Shown: in pieces, positions 51,776 through 61,104 of the stretch
Numbering within the stretch: the first letter of the stretch is position 1
Layout of the letters: each line of letters begins with the position of its first letter
Position numbers and translations under genes: made by a program
Source of the DNA: Thermotoga petrophila RKU-1
GTDB taxonomy: Bacteria; Thermotogota; Thermotogae; Thermotogales; Thermotogaceae
NCBI RefSeq assembly: GCF_000016785.1
Contig: NC_009486.1
Coordinates: 1,054,001-1,118,000 of the forward strand
DNA: 64,000 nucleotides
Direction of reading: 5' to 3'
The notes under the pieces: generated by a model
What the model saw: only the letters and a program-made list of their open reading frames with translations
Told to the model about the DNA's origin: nothing
The model's database searches: none

Positions 51776-52805
51776 GAACCTACAAAGTCCCTGTGCCAGT
51801 GGAATTGTATCCTTTGTGTTCTGAACTGAACAGGATCGCCGCTCGGATCTACAACAAAACCATGTCGCTGGTCAAAAAGATCAAAAACAAGAGAGGAAAA
51901 ATTTTCTGCCGTTCATTTGGAAAAATCAAGCCATCAAGCTTTTGCCAGATGGGAAGGTCAAGCTCTCGATGGGACGCAATCGAGAGCCATTTGTAATCCC
52001 CACAACGTTGCCAGCCGGTACAACAATCAGGCAAGCCAAGTTGGTTTACGAAGCCGGCCGGTATTATCTTCACCTTGCGATAGAGGTGAAGAGTGAGCAC
52101 AAGAGAGGCCAAAGCCAGAAAGTTATGTCCGTAGACGTCGGAATACTCCGCCCGATAACCTGTTTCGATGGTTCTGAGGTGATTTCATATCACGGTGGTG
52201 TTCTCAACAGCATACTCAGATACCGAAACAAAAGACTAGCAGATATTCAGCGGGCTTTGAGTCGATGCCAAAAGGGCTCACGAAGGTATAAAAAACTGTC
52301 GAGAGCCAAAAGAAGGGTGCTGTACAAGACGAGAAACCAAATCAACGACGTGCTCCACAAAATCACGAGCTACTTCATCGGTTTATGCGTGCAAAAGAAC
52401 ATAAGCACCATTGTCGTCGGAGACATTACGAACATAAGAGAACGCACAAACGGCAACGATAATTTCAATCAAAAACTGCACCAATGGGCCTTCAGAAAGC
52501 TCATGAGCCAGATAGAATACAAAGCGCAAATATTCGGCATCGAGGTTGTGCGCATTTCTGAAGCGCATACAAGCAAAACGTGTCCTGTATGCGGCACTCA
52601 AAACAGGCCGTCTGGACGAAATTACGAGTGCACCAGCTGCAGTTTTGAGTATCACAGGGACGGAGTGGGAGCAATCAACATTTGGAAAAGGTATCTTGGG
52701 ACTCTGTTCCAAGTAGTAGCGGGCTTGGCACCCGCCAGAGGTGTGAGGTTTAACCCACACCTCTGTGGTCATGGAGCGATTAGCGCTCCATGGAAGGCAG
52801 CCTAA
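51760..52805 (+). pseudogene. tnpB (RuvC-like RNA-guided nuclease family), disrupted
   Basis: The first ~45 codons (51760 on: RTYKVPVPVELYPLCSELNR) give the TnpB N-terminus. Most of the ~100-residue region before FIWKNQAIKLLPDGKVKL is missing and the frame shifts near 51900. The rest is open to 52805. The RuvC region shows MSVDVGILRP (first Asp), VVGDITNIRE (position of the second acidic residue, here Gly where Glu is common), the zinc finger CPVCGTQNRPSGRNYECTSC, and HRDGVGAINIWK (third Asp). It has no complete wedge/recognition lobe, so it should be inactive as a nuclease. Confidence 0.8.
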
Positions 52806-52850
52806 GAGCTGCTAAGAATCCCTTCCCCTTTAGGGGGTCGGGAGTGTCAA

Positions 52851-53457
52851 CAAATAATTTTCGATGGTGTGATATAAGAGGAAAAACCACCTCTACTGAG
52901 ATGTAAAAGGTTCAGATCTTTTAATAGGTTTCTTTTCTGCTTCGATGTGAAAAACGAGCCATTTGTTATCTAATCAAAATCCAGAGATCAGATGGTGTTT
53001 TGAGTTCTGTCTTGACCCTTTTTGCCGCGGGTACTGCCAAACCTGCCATAGTCGCTGGTACCTCGTACAAGTACAACCATCTTAGCTTCTGAAGGCGTTA
53101 CAATCCCTCGTTTTTAGTCAGGACATCTTTGAGATTAATTTCTCACGCATGATTACGCCTGCACATATCAAACGTACTGACATCTCCAGCAAAAATCATC
53201 GTACCAAACACCTCCTTAAAGAACTCTCAAAAGCGCATTTCAAAGGGTTATAAAATTCTTATCCATATTTTCAGTGCCTTTTTTGATCGAAACTCACAAT
53301 TGTTTTTTCGAGAAAGGACTTCCTGTGGTACCAAACACTTTGATTTTCCCTCTAACAGAAACTCTCTTTCCAACAAAAGTTCGTTTTTAATTTTTCTTCT
53401 TGTCTTGCTTGATATCCCATCCACCCCCTTGAGTACAGATTTCAAAAAATGTGTAAG
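52851..53457. other. Non-coding stretch with a degenerate minus-strand gene remnant
   Basis: About 600 bp without an intact gene. On the minus strand a strong ribosome site (AAGGAGGTG at ~53214) is followed by ATG 53201 and MIFAGDVSTFDMCRRNHA, then a stop. The same frame continues through another stop as NLKDVLTKNEGL and KLRWLYLYEVPATMAGLAV to ~52975. This looks like a dead gene with at least two nonsense changes; I do not recognise the family. A 65-codon Lys-rich frame at 53248-53445 lacks a ribosome site. No other signal seen. Confidence 0.4.
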
Positions 53458-53480
53458 AAAAAAGCCCCGCTTGATGCGGG
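53458..53480 (-). terminator. Terminator of the CRISPR transcript
   Basis: Read on the minus strand: CCCGC-ATCAA-GCGGG followed by GCTTTTTT, a compact stem and T-run. It lies 12 bp beyond the degenerate final repeat, exactly where a minus-strand pre-crRNA should stop. Confidence 0.72.
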
Positions 53481-53492
53481 AATTCTTATTGA

Positions 53493-53522
53493 TTTATAAT
53501 TTCTCATTAGGAGGATAAAAAA
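53493..53522 (-). repeat. Degenerate leader-distal CRISPR repeat
   Basis: TTATAATTTCTCATTAGGAG followed by GATAAAAAA resembles the repeat with several substitutions and small insertions, and is one spacer length (37 nt) from the first good repeat. Decay of the leader-distal repeat is usual and again places the leader at the other end. Confidence 0.6.
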
Positions 53523-53559
53523 TAGCAGTGGTTCACCTTTCCATCTTTCACATCACGCC

Positions 53560-56144
53560 ATTCATATTCCTCTTAGGAAGATAAAAACGGACAGGAACTT
53601 TGAGATTTTATTTAGCCACGAACAAGTTCATATTCCTCTTAGGAAGATAAAAACTCGTAGAGTTTGCCGTTGGAGGGCACGGCGTCTATGGGTTCATATT
53701 CCTCTTAGGAAGATAAAAACATTTCAAACCTCAAAATTGCGTGCCGAACGTTCTCCTGTTCATATTCCTCTTAGGAAGATAAAAACTTGGGGGCGACATC
53801 AACGATGCATCAGCGGTGATTGTTCATATTCCTCTTAGGAAGATAAAAACTTGAAACGTCCAAAATAAAGGCTGTACTGTTTCCCATGTTCATATTCCTC
53901 TTAGGAAGATAAAAACATTATTCCCACCTCCGTGCCTCTATAGATTGTACCTGTTCATATTCCTCTTAGGAAGATAAAAACAAGGTCGTGTCTCTACTAT
54001 GCTGTATGCTAGATCAGGTTCATATTCCTCTTAGGAAGATAAAAACCAGTACATAGCGGGCTTAAGTAACAGGGATTCTTATACGTTCATATTCCTCTTA
54101 GGAAGATAAAAACCAGGGATTTGAAGATCTTCAGCACTACCTTCGGAAGTTCATATTCCTCTTAGGAAGATAAAAACCCTGGGCTCCAGAAATAAGTATT
54201 AGCTGTAACTATTTTGTTCATATTCCTCTTAGGAAGATAAAAACCAGTACCTGTACGTGGCAAATCGGGAAAATTCTACGTTCATATTCCTCTTAGGAAG
54301 ATAAAAACTGTCTTGAGAGGTGTACTTGAGAAGGAGGCGAAATGAGTTCATATTCCTCTTAGGAAGATAAAAACGAGGAAGTATCAAGGAAGAAATCTTC
54401 ATAGATGCAAGTTCATATTCCTCTTAGGAAGATAAAAACCACAAAAATCATTATGAACAGTTTGTATGGCAAATTGTTCATATTCCTCTTAGGAAGATAA
54501 AAACACGACACAAACACCGGAAAACTTGTTGTATTTTCAGAGTTCATATTCCTCTTAGGAAGATAAAAACGTGACCGTTTTTGTATGTTGTGTCGGGAAA
54601 AACCATCGTTCATATTCCTCTTAGGAAGATAAAAACCCCACATCGCTATCCCTCCTCATAACCATCGCACTTCGTTCATATTCCTCTTAGGAAGATAAAA
54701 ACCGTTCGTCAGCACAATTCTCGGAAGGCCTGTGGCGAGTTCATATTCCTCTTAGGAAGATAAAAACTGAAAGGTCTTGAACAGCTTCTTCAGGCGGTGG
54801 CATCGTTCATATTCCTCTTAGGAAGATAAAAACCTGACCCTTTTTCCTCATCCCTGAGTGTCCATCTATAGTTCATATTCCTCTTAGGAAGATAAAAACA
54901 TATCTATACCACAGCATTTCTGCAACTTCAGGGACAGTTCATATTCCTCTTAGGAAGATAAAAACACGAAATACAACATCACACAAACTTTAGGCACTTT
55001 TGTTCATATTCCTCTTAGGAAGATAAAAACAACTACTACTCTTTTGTCACCAATAAAAATACTAAAAGTTCATATTCCTCTTAGGAAGATAAAAACGTTA
55101 TAGACTGGAAACAACTGAGGGGAGGTAGATGATAGTTCATATTCCTCTTAGGAAGATAAAAACGAGATGAAGCACTAAAAGGGCTATATTCCTATAATGC
55201 GTTCATATTCCTCTTAGGAAGATAAAAACCGTTCGTCAGCACAATTCTCGGAAGGCCTGTGGCGAGTTCATATTCCTCTTAGGAAGATAAAAACTGAAAG
55301 GTCTTGAACAGCTTCTTCAGGCGGTGGCATCGTTCATATTCCTCTTAGGAAGATAAAAACTGATTCGCGGGAACGGCGATCTTTTGCTCTTCGACCGTTC
55401 ATATTCCTCTTAGGAAGATAAAAACTTGTCCTAACTCTTTCCCGCTCTCAAGTTCAACATGTTCATATTCCTCTTAGGAAGATAAAAACGAAGAACGAGA
55501 AGGGCAAGAAAAAGAAGAAAGTAAGTTCATATTCCTCTTAGGAAGATAAAAACAACTTGAAAAGGACTTCATCGTTGAGGGAGAGCCTGGTTCATATTCC
55601 TCTTAGGAAGATAAAAACTTTTTGATCTCACTGAAGAAGATTTTATACTCAATAAGTTCATATTCCTCTTAGGAAGATAAAAACTTTGTTGTCCCTATCT
55701 CCACCGCAAAGGACGTGACGCGTTCATATTCCTCTTAGGAAGATAAAAACACCTCACACTCGCATACAAAGTCGCAGTAGGATATCGTTCATATTCCTCT
55801 TAGGAAGATAAAAACGGTATTGGAAAGGGTTGGTTAATAGGTGTGGGACGGGTTCATATTCCTCTTAGGAAGATAAAAACGCGACGCTGTACAAATACCC
55901 CTATTTAATTGACGCGTTCATATTCCTCTTAGGAAGATAAAAACACTACTCTTCTTTCGTGATATTCCTCTCGTATATTGTCGTTCATATTCCTCTTAGG
56001 AAGATAAAAACTACTTTGACTCTGCGTACATTAGTGCGGTGATTAGTTGTTCATATTCCTCTTAGGAAGATAAAAACGATAACAAAATTTCGAAACGTTA
56101 TGACATACAAGGATAGTTCATATTCCTCTTAGGAAGATAAAAAC
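53560..56144 (-). CRISPR. Type I-B CRISPR array, 40 repeats and 39 spacers
   Basis: I count forty 29-nt repeats (first copies at 53560, 53626, 53692; last at 56116). On the transcribed minus strand the repeat starts GTTTTTATCTTCC and ends GGAATATGAAC, with a weak inner palindrome TTCCTAAGAGGAA. All are identical except that the 53560 copy has A for G at its outer base. Spacers are 35-38 nt. Spacers 18-19 (54703-54804) recur as 26-27 (55230-55331). The last 8 nt of the repeat (ATATGAAC) would form the 5' handle of the crRNA after Cas6 cleavage. The leader lies at the cas2 end. Confidence 0.98.
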
Positions 56145-56222
56145 CGCATTCATTTTTTTAGTAAAAAAAACACATTATAGAACATTTGTTATATGAGTAT
56201 TGCGTCAAACCTCCGGTTTTGT
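56145..56222 (-). promoter_or_regulatory. CRISPR leader
   Basis: Only 78 bp separate the cas2 stop from the first repeat. On the minus strand there is TATAAT (complement of 56174-56179), about 30 bp before the repeat, and an A/T-rich run including TTTTTTTTACTAAAAAAAT next to it. TTGACG occurs 23 bp before the -10, too far for a normal -35. New spacers should be added at this end. Confidence 0.6.
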
Positions 56223-56504
56223 CTAAATGAAATTCGATGTTGGATCGTTCGTATTGGTTAGAATGTCTCTTTCTATCATAATAGAAGGTGGCATTTTGTA
56301 AATTATCACAAAGTCTTCGTCATTATCAATGATGCATTGTAGTTCAAATTTTAGTTTCTCGATTTCTCCCTCCGTTAGTTCTCCTTCAAAAACCGATTTT
56401 TGAACATGGTCAAGATATCTCCTTGCTATCTTCCTTACTCTGTTTAATCGTTTCACTCCTTCTTTTGTCTCAGTAGAAATGTCGTAAACCAGAATAACTC
56501 TCAC
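56223..56504 (-). CDS. cas2: CRISPR adaptation protein Cas2
   Basis: 93 residues, ferredoxin-like fold. MRVILVYDISTE has the usual Asp after the first strand; RRYLDHVQKSVFEGELTEGEIEKL follows the family pattern. Cas2 is the structural core of the Cas1-Cas2 spacer integrase. GTG 56504 was preferred over GTG 56511-56513 because TAGGTGATA stands before it. It is the last gene of the cas operon and borders the leader. Confidence 0.95.
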   Translation of the reverse strand: MRVILVYDISTETKEGVKRLNRVRKIARRYLDHVQKSVFEGELTEGEIEKLKFELQCIIDNDEDFVIIYKMPPSIMIERDILTNTNDPTSNFI

Positions 56505-56513
56505 TAGTATCAC

Positions 56514-57497
56514 CTACCACCAAACCTTGAAAGGCTTGTACTCATCTTCTCCGAGCAGATGTTTGATTATTTTATAAGCCTCCAATCTTATGAAAGACTG
56601 ATATTTAACCTTTCTCTTCAGCTTTCTATGAAGAACTGTTTGTTGAAGCATATTTTCGAATTCCTCCACAAATATTCTTCGTCCTTCATCGTTTAAAAAC
56701 ACTCCATTGGATTCCTGAAGGAAATGATTTTCACGTTTAATCTTGCCAAGATTTATGAGTTTGAATATTATCCTATCAACAAAAATAGGTTTAAATATCT
56801 CCGATATGTCCAAAGCAAGCGAAAACCTTTTGGTACCCGGTTCATGAAGATAACTAACGGTAGGATTCAAATGTGTATGATAAAGTTCCTTCAGAACAAC
56901 GGAATAGGTAAGAGAGTTTCCAAAGGAAATAAGAGCATTCAGTTCATTCAAAGGCGGTTGCATGCTTCTTTCTTCAAACGGCCAGTCTGTTATATCTTCC
57001 CAGGTAGAGTAATAGAGCTTTCTGGCGTGCGCTTCACAACTCATGAGCTCCGGGATAGTCGCTACGTGCTTTATTCTTTCCTGATATTCGGATATCTTAC
57101 TGACAATATCGAATCCTCTTTTTTCGATGTTTCGTTTGAAGTTATGGATTGCTCCTTCTACAAACTTTCTCGCCAAACTCAACCTTTTCTCATTATCCAG
57201 ATAGTGTTCCACCTGTCTTACCAAAAGTTCTCCTGAGAGAAATTTTTCCCTTGGATAAAAAGAGCCGGTGTAATATCCATAATAATTGAAAAAATGGAGA
57301 ACAATATTGTTTTTTGCAGCAAAATCCAGAAATTTTGAATTCAAATCAACCTCACCTAAGAAAAATATCTGATCAACGTTTTCTACCGGAATGAACCTTT
57401 TTTGCTGTTTCCCATCTCTATCCTGATATTCTATTAAGATACTATTTTCTCGCCTTCGTATTCTTCCAGAGGAAAAAACATAATAGTTTCTTCCCAT
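56514..57497 (-). CDS. cas1: CRISPR integrase Cas1
   Basis: 327 residues. Metal ligands: the Glu in MSCEAHARKLYYSTW (~residue 153), the His in VSYLHEPGTKRF (~216) and the acidic DISEIFKPIFVD (~231). The N-terminal beta domain starts YYVFSSGRIRRRENS. Cas1 cuts and joins new spacers into the array. ATG 57497 follows TAGGTGATT; the gene abuts the cas4 stop. The type I-B Cas1 sequence and neighbours are consistent. Confidence 0.96.
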   Translation of the reverse strand: MGRNYYVFSSGRIRRRENSILIEYQDRDGKQQKRFIPVENVDQIFFLGEVDLNSKFLDFAAKNNIVLHFFNYYGYYTGSFYPREKFLSGELLVRQVEHYLDNEKRLSLARKFVEGAIHNFKRNIEKRGFDIVSKISEYQERIKHVATIPELMSCEAHARKLYYSTWEDITDWPFEERSMQPPLNELNALISFGNSLTYSVVLKELYHTHLNPTVSYLHEPGTKRFSLALDISEIFKPIFVDRIIFKLINLGKIKRENHFLQESNGVFLNDEGRRIFVEEFENMLQQTVLHRKLKRKVKYQSFIRLEAYKIIKHLLGEDEYKPFKVWW

Positions 57498-57506
57498 AAC
57501 AATCAC

Positions 57507-58031
57507 CTACACATAACACAGTTCGTAATACGAACATTTTTTACAAAAAGATCTGTTCAGCACAGGTGGAGGTATCTTGCTACTCACCATTTGCTTTATT
57601 TCTATTAAAGCGTTTTGTATCTTCTCTTCATCCCCATCTTCAAAATTTACTTCTAATTTCCTCATTAACTTTGGATAATGAATGACACCGTGGTTAACAT
57701 TCAATCCGTACTTTCTCAAAACGAACATGTAGTATTTTGTCTGCCAAACATGTGCTTCCTCAAACTTCTTGCTCTTTTTGGTCTCGTGAACTATTATCTC
57801 CCCGCGGAAAGTGAGGAAATCTATCACACAGTCCTCAATCTCTACCTCCTTATGTCTTTCCCGTTTGAACCTTTCAAAATTCAAAAGTTTCCCGATTATG
57901 AGATCAGTTGTCGGCTGTGATTGTTCCATATCAATGTTTTTGGCAAAAAGCCAGAGTTTTCGTTTACATGTGAAATAATAGGAAACCATGGTACCAGAAA
58001 CGTTGAGCATATCAAACTCTTCCAAGTTCAT
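57507..58031 (-). CDS. cas4: Cas4 RecB-like nuclease
   Basis: 174 residues. It has the Fe-S cluster cysteines Cys22 (YYFTCKRKLW) and Cys163, 166, 172 (FCKKCSYYELC). The RecB/PD-(D/E)XK core is CVIDFLTF, EIIVHETKKSKKFEEAHVWQTKYYM with Asp, Glu-x-Lys and the QxxxY motif. Cas4 trims and orients prespacers by PAM. The start overlaps the cas3 stop (ATGA). Compact, close to the typical size. Confidence 0.93.
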   Translation of the reverse strand: MNLEEFDMLNVSGTMVSYYFTCKRKLWLFAKNIDMEQSQPTTDLIIGKLLNFERFKRERHKEVEIEDCVIDFLTFRGEIIVHETKKSKKFEEAHVWQTKYYMFVLRKYGLNVNHGVIHYPKLMRKLEVNFEDGDEEKIQNALIEIKQMVSSKIPPPVLNRSFCKKCSYYELCYV

Positions 58032-60325
58032 TCCTCCAGGAAAATTCCCAGACCTTTTTCGTACCTGCTACCCTTCAACACATAAAGCGCGCTTGCCCAT
58101 TTCAATACTTGTTCATTCTCGGATTCTACCTCCAAAGGCTCTAAAGCTCCACTTTTTATGTGGTGGAGCGGAACATCAACAAGATATTTTGCAGTAACTC
58201 GCCTGAAGTCAAAGTAATCCGATACACTCTTCAGCTCCCGCTTAAGATCTTCTTTCAAATTTTCCGGAACAATGCTCATGGATACTACCCTTCTGAAAAT
58301 CCTGTGGGCTTCATGCTTCTTTTCTGAGGAATAACCGCTATCGAGAACATCAAGAGTCTCCCGAAATTTCTTTAAATAGTTGCTTCCTTGAGAAAGTGCC
58401 TGATAGGTCTCTTCCACCCATTTTCTTTTTGATAGCTCATCCAGCTTAAATGGTTTTTCTATGTCAAACATGCCTTCTAACGCGTTCAAAGTTGCAGATA
58501 CAACATCTTCACTGTAAACCCCGGCGATAAGCTCCTTTCGCTTTTTCTCATTGCTATCAGCGTATATGAAAGTATTCGGAAATTCTTCAGTCCACTCCCT
58601 TTTTCTGAAGATTCTTCCCATCCTCTGCACCAGAGAATCCGCTGGTGCTATATCTGTAAGCAGAATATCAAAATCAATGTCCATTGAAGCCTCCACAACC
58701 TGTGTTGATACGAGAATAATGTTTCTTCCCTTCGCTCCTGGGCGGTAACTTTCCAAAATCTCCTCTATTCTTCTTCGATCCTCCAGAGTCATCCGGGAAT
58801 GTATCAGTAGAACATCCTCTTTTCCCAGTTTCTCTACAAGTTGCCGATAAGTTTCAATCGCATTCCGCACTGTGTTTCTTACTATCAAAACCCTACATCC
58901 TTTTTTGAAAAATTCAACAGCTTTTTCCACGGGATCCAAGCTTTTTTCAACTTTAACCAAATTCCGTAGTAATCTTCCCTGAGGAATGTCTTCGTAAACA
59001 TCTTTTATATTCTTTTCCTCTAGCTCGGCTCTTTTTAAGATCTCATCCCTGATGAATCCAGGCAGTGTAGCTGTCATTATCAAAAAATGTCCTCCGAGTT
59101 GTTTCACATCCTCAGCTGTCTTGACAATTATCGCTGCAGCTTCGGGAGAATAGGCCTGTATTTCGTCTATCACAAGATAGGAATTAGCCAGGATTGAATA
59201 GATCATCTCGTATCCCGGATATTTCAAAGCAGAAGGAAAGACTTGATCCCCCGTCGATATTACGAAAGGATGAGAAAAGAATCTTGATTGTTCCACTATC
59301 TGAAGCACTTCTCCTTCTCTGTCCTCAAAGTTGTTTTTCAGAAAACTGGAGAAAAACAGATAAACAGCAGCATCGGAATGTAGAAGACCGACGTTTTCTT
59401 CACCAAAATAATTCTTAACTCTTTCGTACATCATGTTCGTTGCGCTCTGAAGAGGAAGAGTGAACAAGGTTTTTCCTTTGCTCCACATCAGGGCAAATTC
59501 TGTCTTTCCGGCTCCGGTCGGCGCCACAAGTACAATATTTTCTCCTCGACAATCTTTCAGAAGATCCAGTTGCCATACTTTGTTGGATATTCTCTCCAGA
59601 TATCTTCGAACAGTCTCAAGCTGATCTCTTTCCAGTCTTTTATCTGCTTTCTTGAGAAGCTCCTTATTTCCAGCCGTTTCCACGTAAGATGCGAATCTAT
59701 CGGCTCGCATGACTGTCCCAGAGGTGATTATGTAACGCTTGTAATTTTCATCTCTTATATTCAGTTCTTTAAGGATGATACTCGGAAGCAGAGAAATCAA
59801 ATGAGGAGGGAATACTAAGCCACTGTCAATTATCGAGTTATGTGATAAGTATTCACACAGCGGTTTGTTCAATTCAATTTCACAGAGATCTCCCATTTCT
59901 TCTCTGAGAAGCCAAACTATCTCATCACCTACTTCAAGAAGTCTTTCGTAAGCTTTACAAACACTTTCTTTTTTTCTTCCAAACAGATAGTCAAGATAGG
60001 TTTCTCGCCAATGATGGTAAAGAACCGCTGAAAGAAAAATGCGAGAAAGTCCTTCACCGAGTTCTCTGAGAGTATTCTCCGGGATAAATGCTATACTCAG
60101 AAAGCTGTGCGGAATGTCGGGAATACCATCTTCCGGGACATCTCCTCCAACTTTTTTTTGAAACGCGTATATTACTTTACCCAAATCATGATAAAGGATA
60201 GCTTTCCCAGCAAGTTCTCTTACTCCAGAATCTATCTGAAGATTCTCCAGTACTTCCAATAAATCCAGTACGTGCTCTCTGAGAGTAACACCGTTGCTCT
60301 TGGCAAGAATTTTGGACATGGTCAT
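58028..60325 (-). CDS. cas3: Cas3 HD nuclease-helicase
   Basis: 765 residues. The N-terminal HD nuclease domain shows REHVLDLLE, YHDLGKVIYAF (~residues 45-55) and YHHWRETYL; the SF2 helicase has Walker A VAPTGAGKTEFALMW (~270), DEIQAY box (~385), MTATLPG, and VSTQVVEASMDIDFD with QRMGRIFRKREW. HD and helicase lie on one chain. Cas3 is recruited by Cascade to degrade the target strand. The start is ATG 60325 (overlapping cas5) or ATG 60319, which sits better behind GAGGGGG. Confidence 0.95.
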   Translation of the reverse strand: MTMSKILAKSNGVTLREHVLDLLEVLENLQIDSGVRELAGKAILYHDLGKVIYAFQKKVGGDVPEDGIPDIPHSFLSIAFIPENTLRELGEGLSRIFLSAVLYHHWRETYLDYLFGRKKESVCKAYERLLEVGDEIVWLLREEMGDLCEIELNKPLCEYLSHNSIIDSGLVFPPHLISLLPSIILKELNIRDENYKRYIITSGTVMRADRFASYVETAGNKELLKKADKRLERDQLETVRRYLERISNKVWQLDLLKDCRGENIVLVAPTGAGKTEFALMWSKGKTLFTLPLQSATNMMYERVKNYFGEENVGLLHSDAAVYLFFSSFLKNNFEDREGEVLQIVEQSRFFSHPFVISTGDQVFPSALKYPGYEMIYSILANSYLVIDEIQAYSPEAAAIIVKTAEDVKQLGGHFLIMTATLPGFIRDEILKRAELEEKNIKDVYEDIPQGRLLRNLVKVEKSLDPVEKAVEFFKKGCRVLIVRNTVRNAIETYRQLVEKLGKEDVLLIHSRMTLEDRRRIEEILESYRPGAKGRNIILVSTQVVEASMDIDFDILLTDIAPADSLVQRMGRIFRKREWTEEFPNTFIYADSNEKKRKELIAGVYSEDVVSATLNALEGMFDIEKPFKLDELSKRKWVEETYQALSQGSNYLKKFRETLDVLDSGYSSEKKHEAHRIFRRVVSMSIVPENLKEDLKRELKSVSDYFDFRRVTAKYLVDVPLHHIKSGALEPLEVESENEQVLKWASALYVLKGSRYEKGLGIFLEE

Positions 60326-61104
60326 CCCCCTCTATCCGACTTCCTGATCTTTGCGAGGAAAATGGGTATGTTGTTCCAGGAAAGTATTTCAGGAACATCG
60401 AAATGGATCATCGGAATAGATCCATAATAAAGCTTTGCTGGAATAAAATCAAAAATTCTTTTGTTGTTCTGAATAGTGTAAATGGAAGACACCTTGTAAG
60501 ACGCTCCTATAATCTCTTGATACAGCTCGTTATAGTTATCACACACCTCGTCAGCGAATTCTGGAGAAGGTATCCATGTGTAACCACCCGTGCTGAAAAC
60601 CTTTTTCTTTTCACAGTTTACGAGTTCATAATTTATTTCATCAACCGTGTCTTCAGATCTTCCAAGATGTATCCTTGAAATGTACCCAGGATTTTCCAAA
60701 GACTGTTTTATCATTTCAAGGACATCTTCTTTCGCTTTGACGAACAAATCAACCCTTGGATTTACAAGAGTCTGGATTCTCGTCGGCATCTGCCCTCCAG
60801 GATGTTCTATTTCATGGTTTATTTCCCTGTTTCTTAAACTCTTGAATTTTTTGACGTGAGAGCCTTTTTCCAAGTTCCTGAGCCAGGTGTACTCTTCCAC
60901 TACTCCTTCGTGGTTTCCCACGATAGCCATAGAGAATTCTGAGTTCAAGAAGGACTCTATTTTTGACTCATCACTGAGGATGTTGCAGATGAGACCTATT
61001 GCGGTGGAATACATCGGTATGGGAAAGGTTTTTCTTTCAAATATGAAGAAAGGAATAGCAAAATGAGCGGTTGACGCTTTAACTTCTATTCTTAACAATT
61101 TCAT
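60322..61104 (-). CDS. cas5: Cascade subunit Cas5 (Cas5t)
   Basis: 260 residues, RAMP fold. The N-terminus LRIEVKASTAHFAIP and the block TAIGLICNIL resemble Cas5t of the Tneap subtype. Cas5 caps the 5' handle of the crRNA in the Cascade complex. The start overlaps cas7 (ATGA) and the end overlaps cas3 (ATGA), consistent with co-translation of Cascade subunits. It is the most divergent member of the operon after Cas8; the call relies partly on position. Confidence 0.88.
   Translation of the reverse strand: MKLLRIEVKASTAHFAIPFFIFERKTFPIPMYSTAIGLICNILSDESKIESFLNSEFSMAIVGNHEGVVEEYTWLRNLEKGSHVKKFKSLRNREINHEIEHPGGQMPTRIQTLVNPRVDLFVKAKEDVLEMIKQSLENPGYISRIHLGRSEDTVDEINYELVNCEKKKVFSTGGYTWIPSPEFADEVCDNYNELYQEIIGASYKVSSIYTIQNNKRIFDFIPAKLYYGSIPMIHFDVPEILSWNNIPIFLAKIRKSDRGG

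Larger units (their letters stand above)
51467..52850 (+). mobile_element. Decayed IS200/IS605-type insertion sequence
   Basis: The element carries a left-end hairpin region (GCCTC and CAAGCC near 51469-51480 matching GGCTTG and GAGGC near 51513-51519), a truncated Y1 transposase, a disrupted tnpB and a right-end hairpin (CCC-CCCC/GGGG-GGG, 52820-52843) before GTGTCAA. The order tnpA-tnpB with subterminal hairpins and no inverted terminal repeats is the IS200/IS605 plan. Neither reading frame is intact, so it cannot move on its own. The right-end region would also contain the guide-RNA (omega/reRNA) part of a TnpB system. Confidence 0.78.

Noticed and set aside
53248-53445. 65-codon Lys-rich minus-strand frame near the array
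   Set aside because: Starts at TTG without a ribosome site, downstream of the CRISPR terminator and AT-rich; probably chance.
54413-54643. 76-codon frame inside the CRISPR array with repeated FYLPKRNMN segments
   Set aside because: It is the translation of the repeat itself read through spacers; periodic peptide, no ribosome site.
55945-55982. Possible self-derived spacer containing GATATTCCTCT, similar to the repeat
   Set aside because: Only a short match to the repeat; no match elsewhere in the window that I can see.
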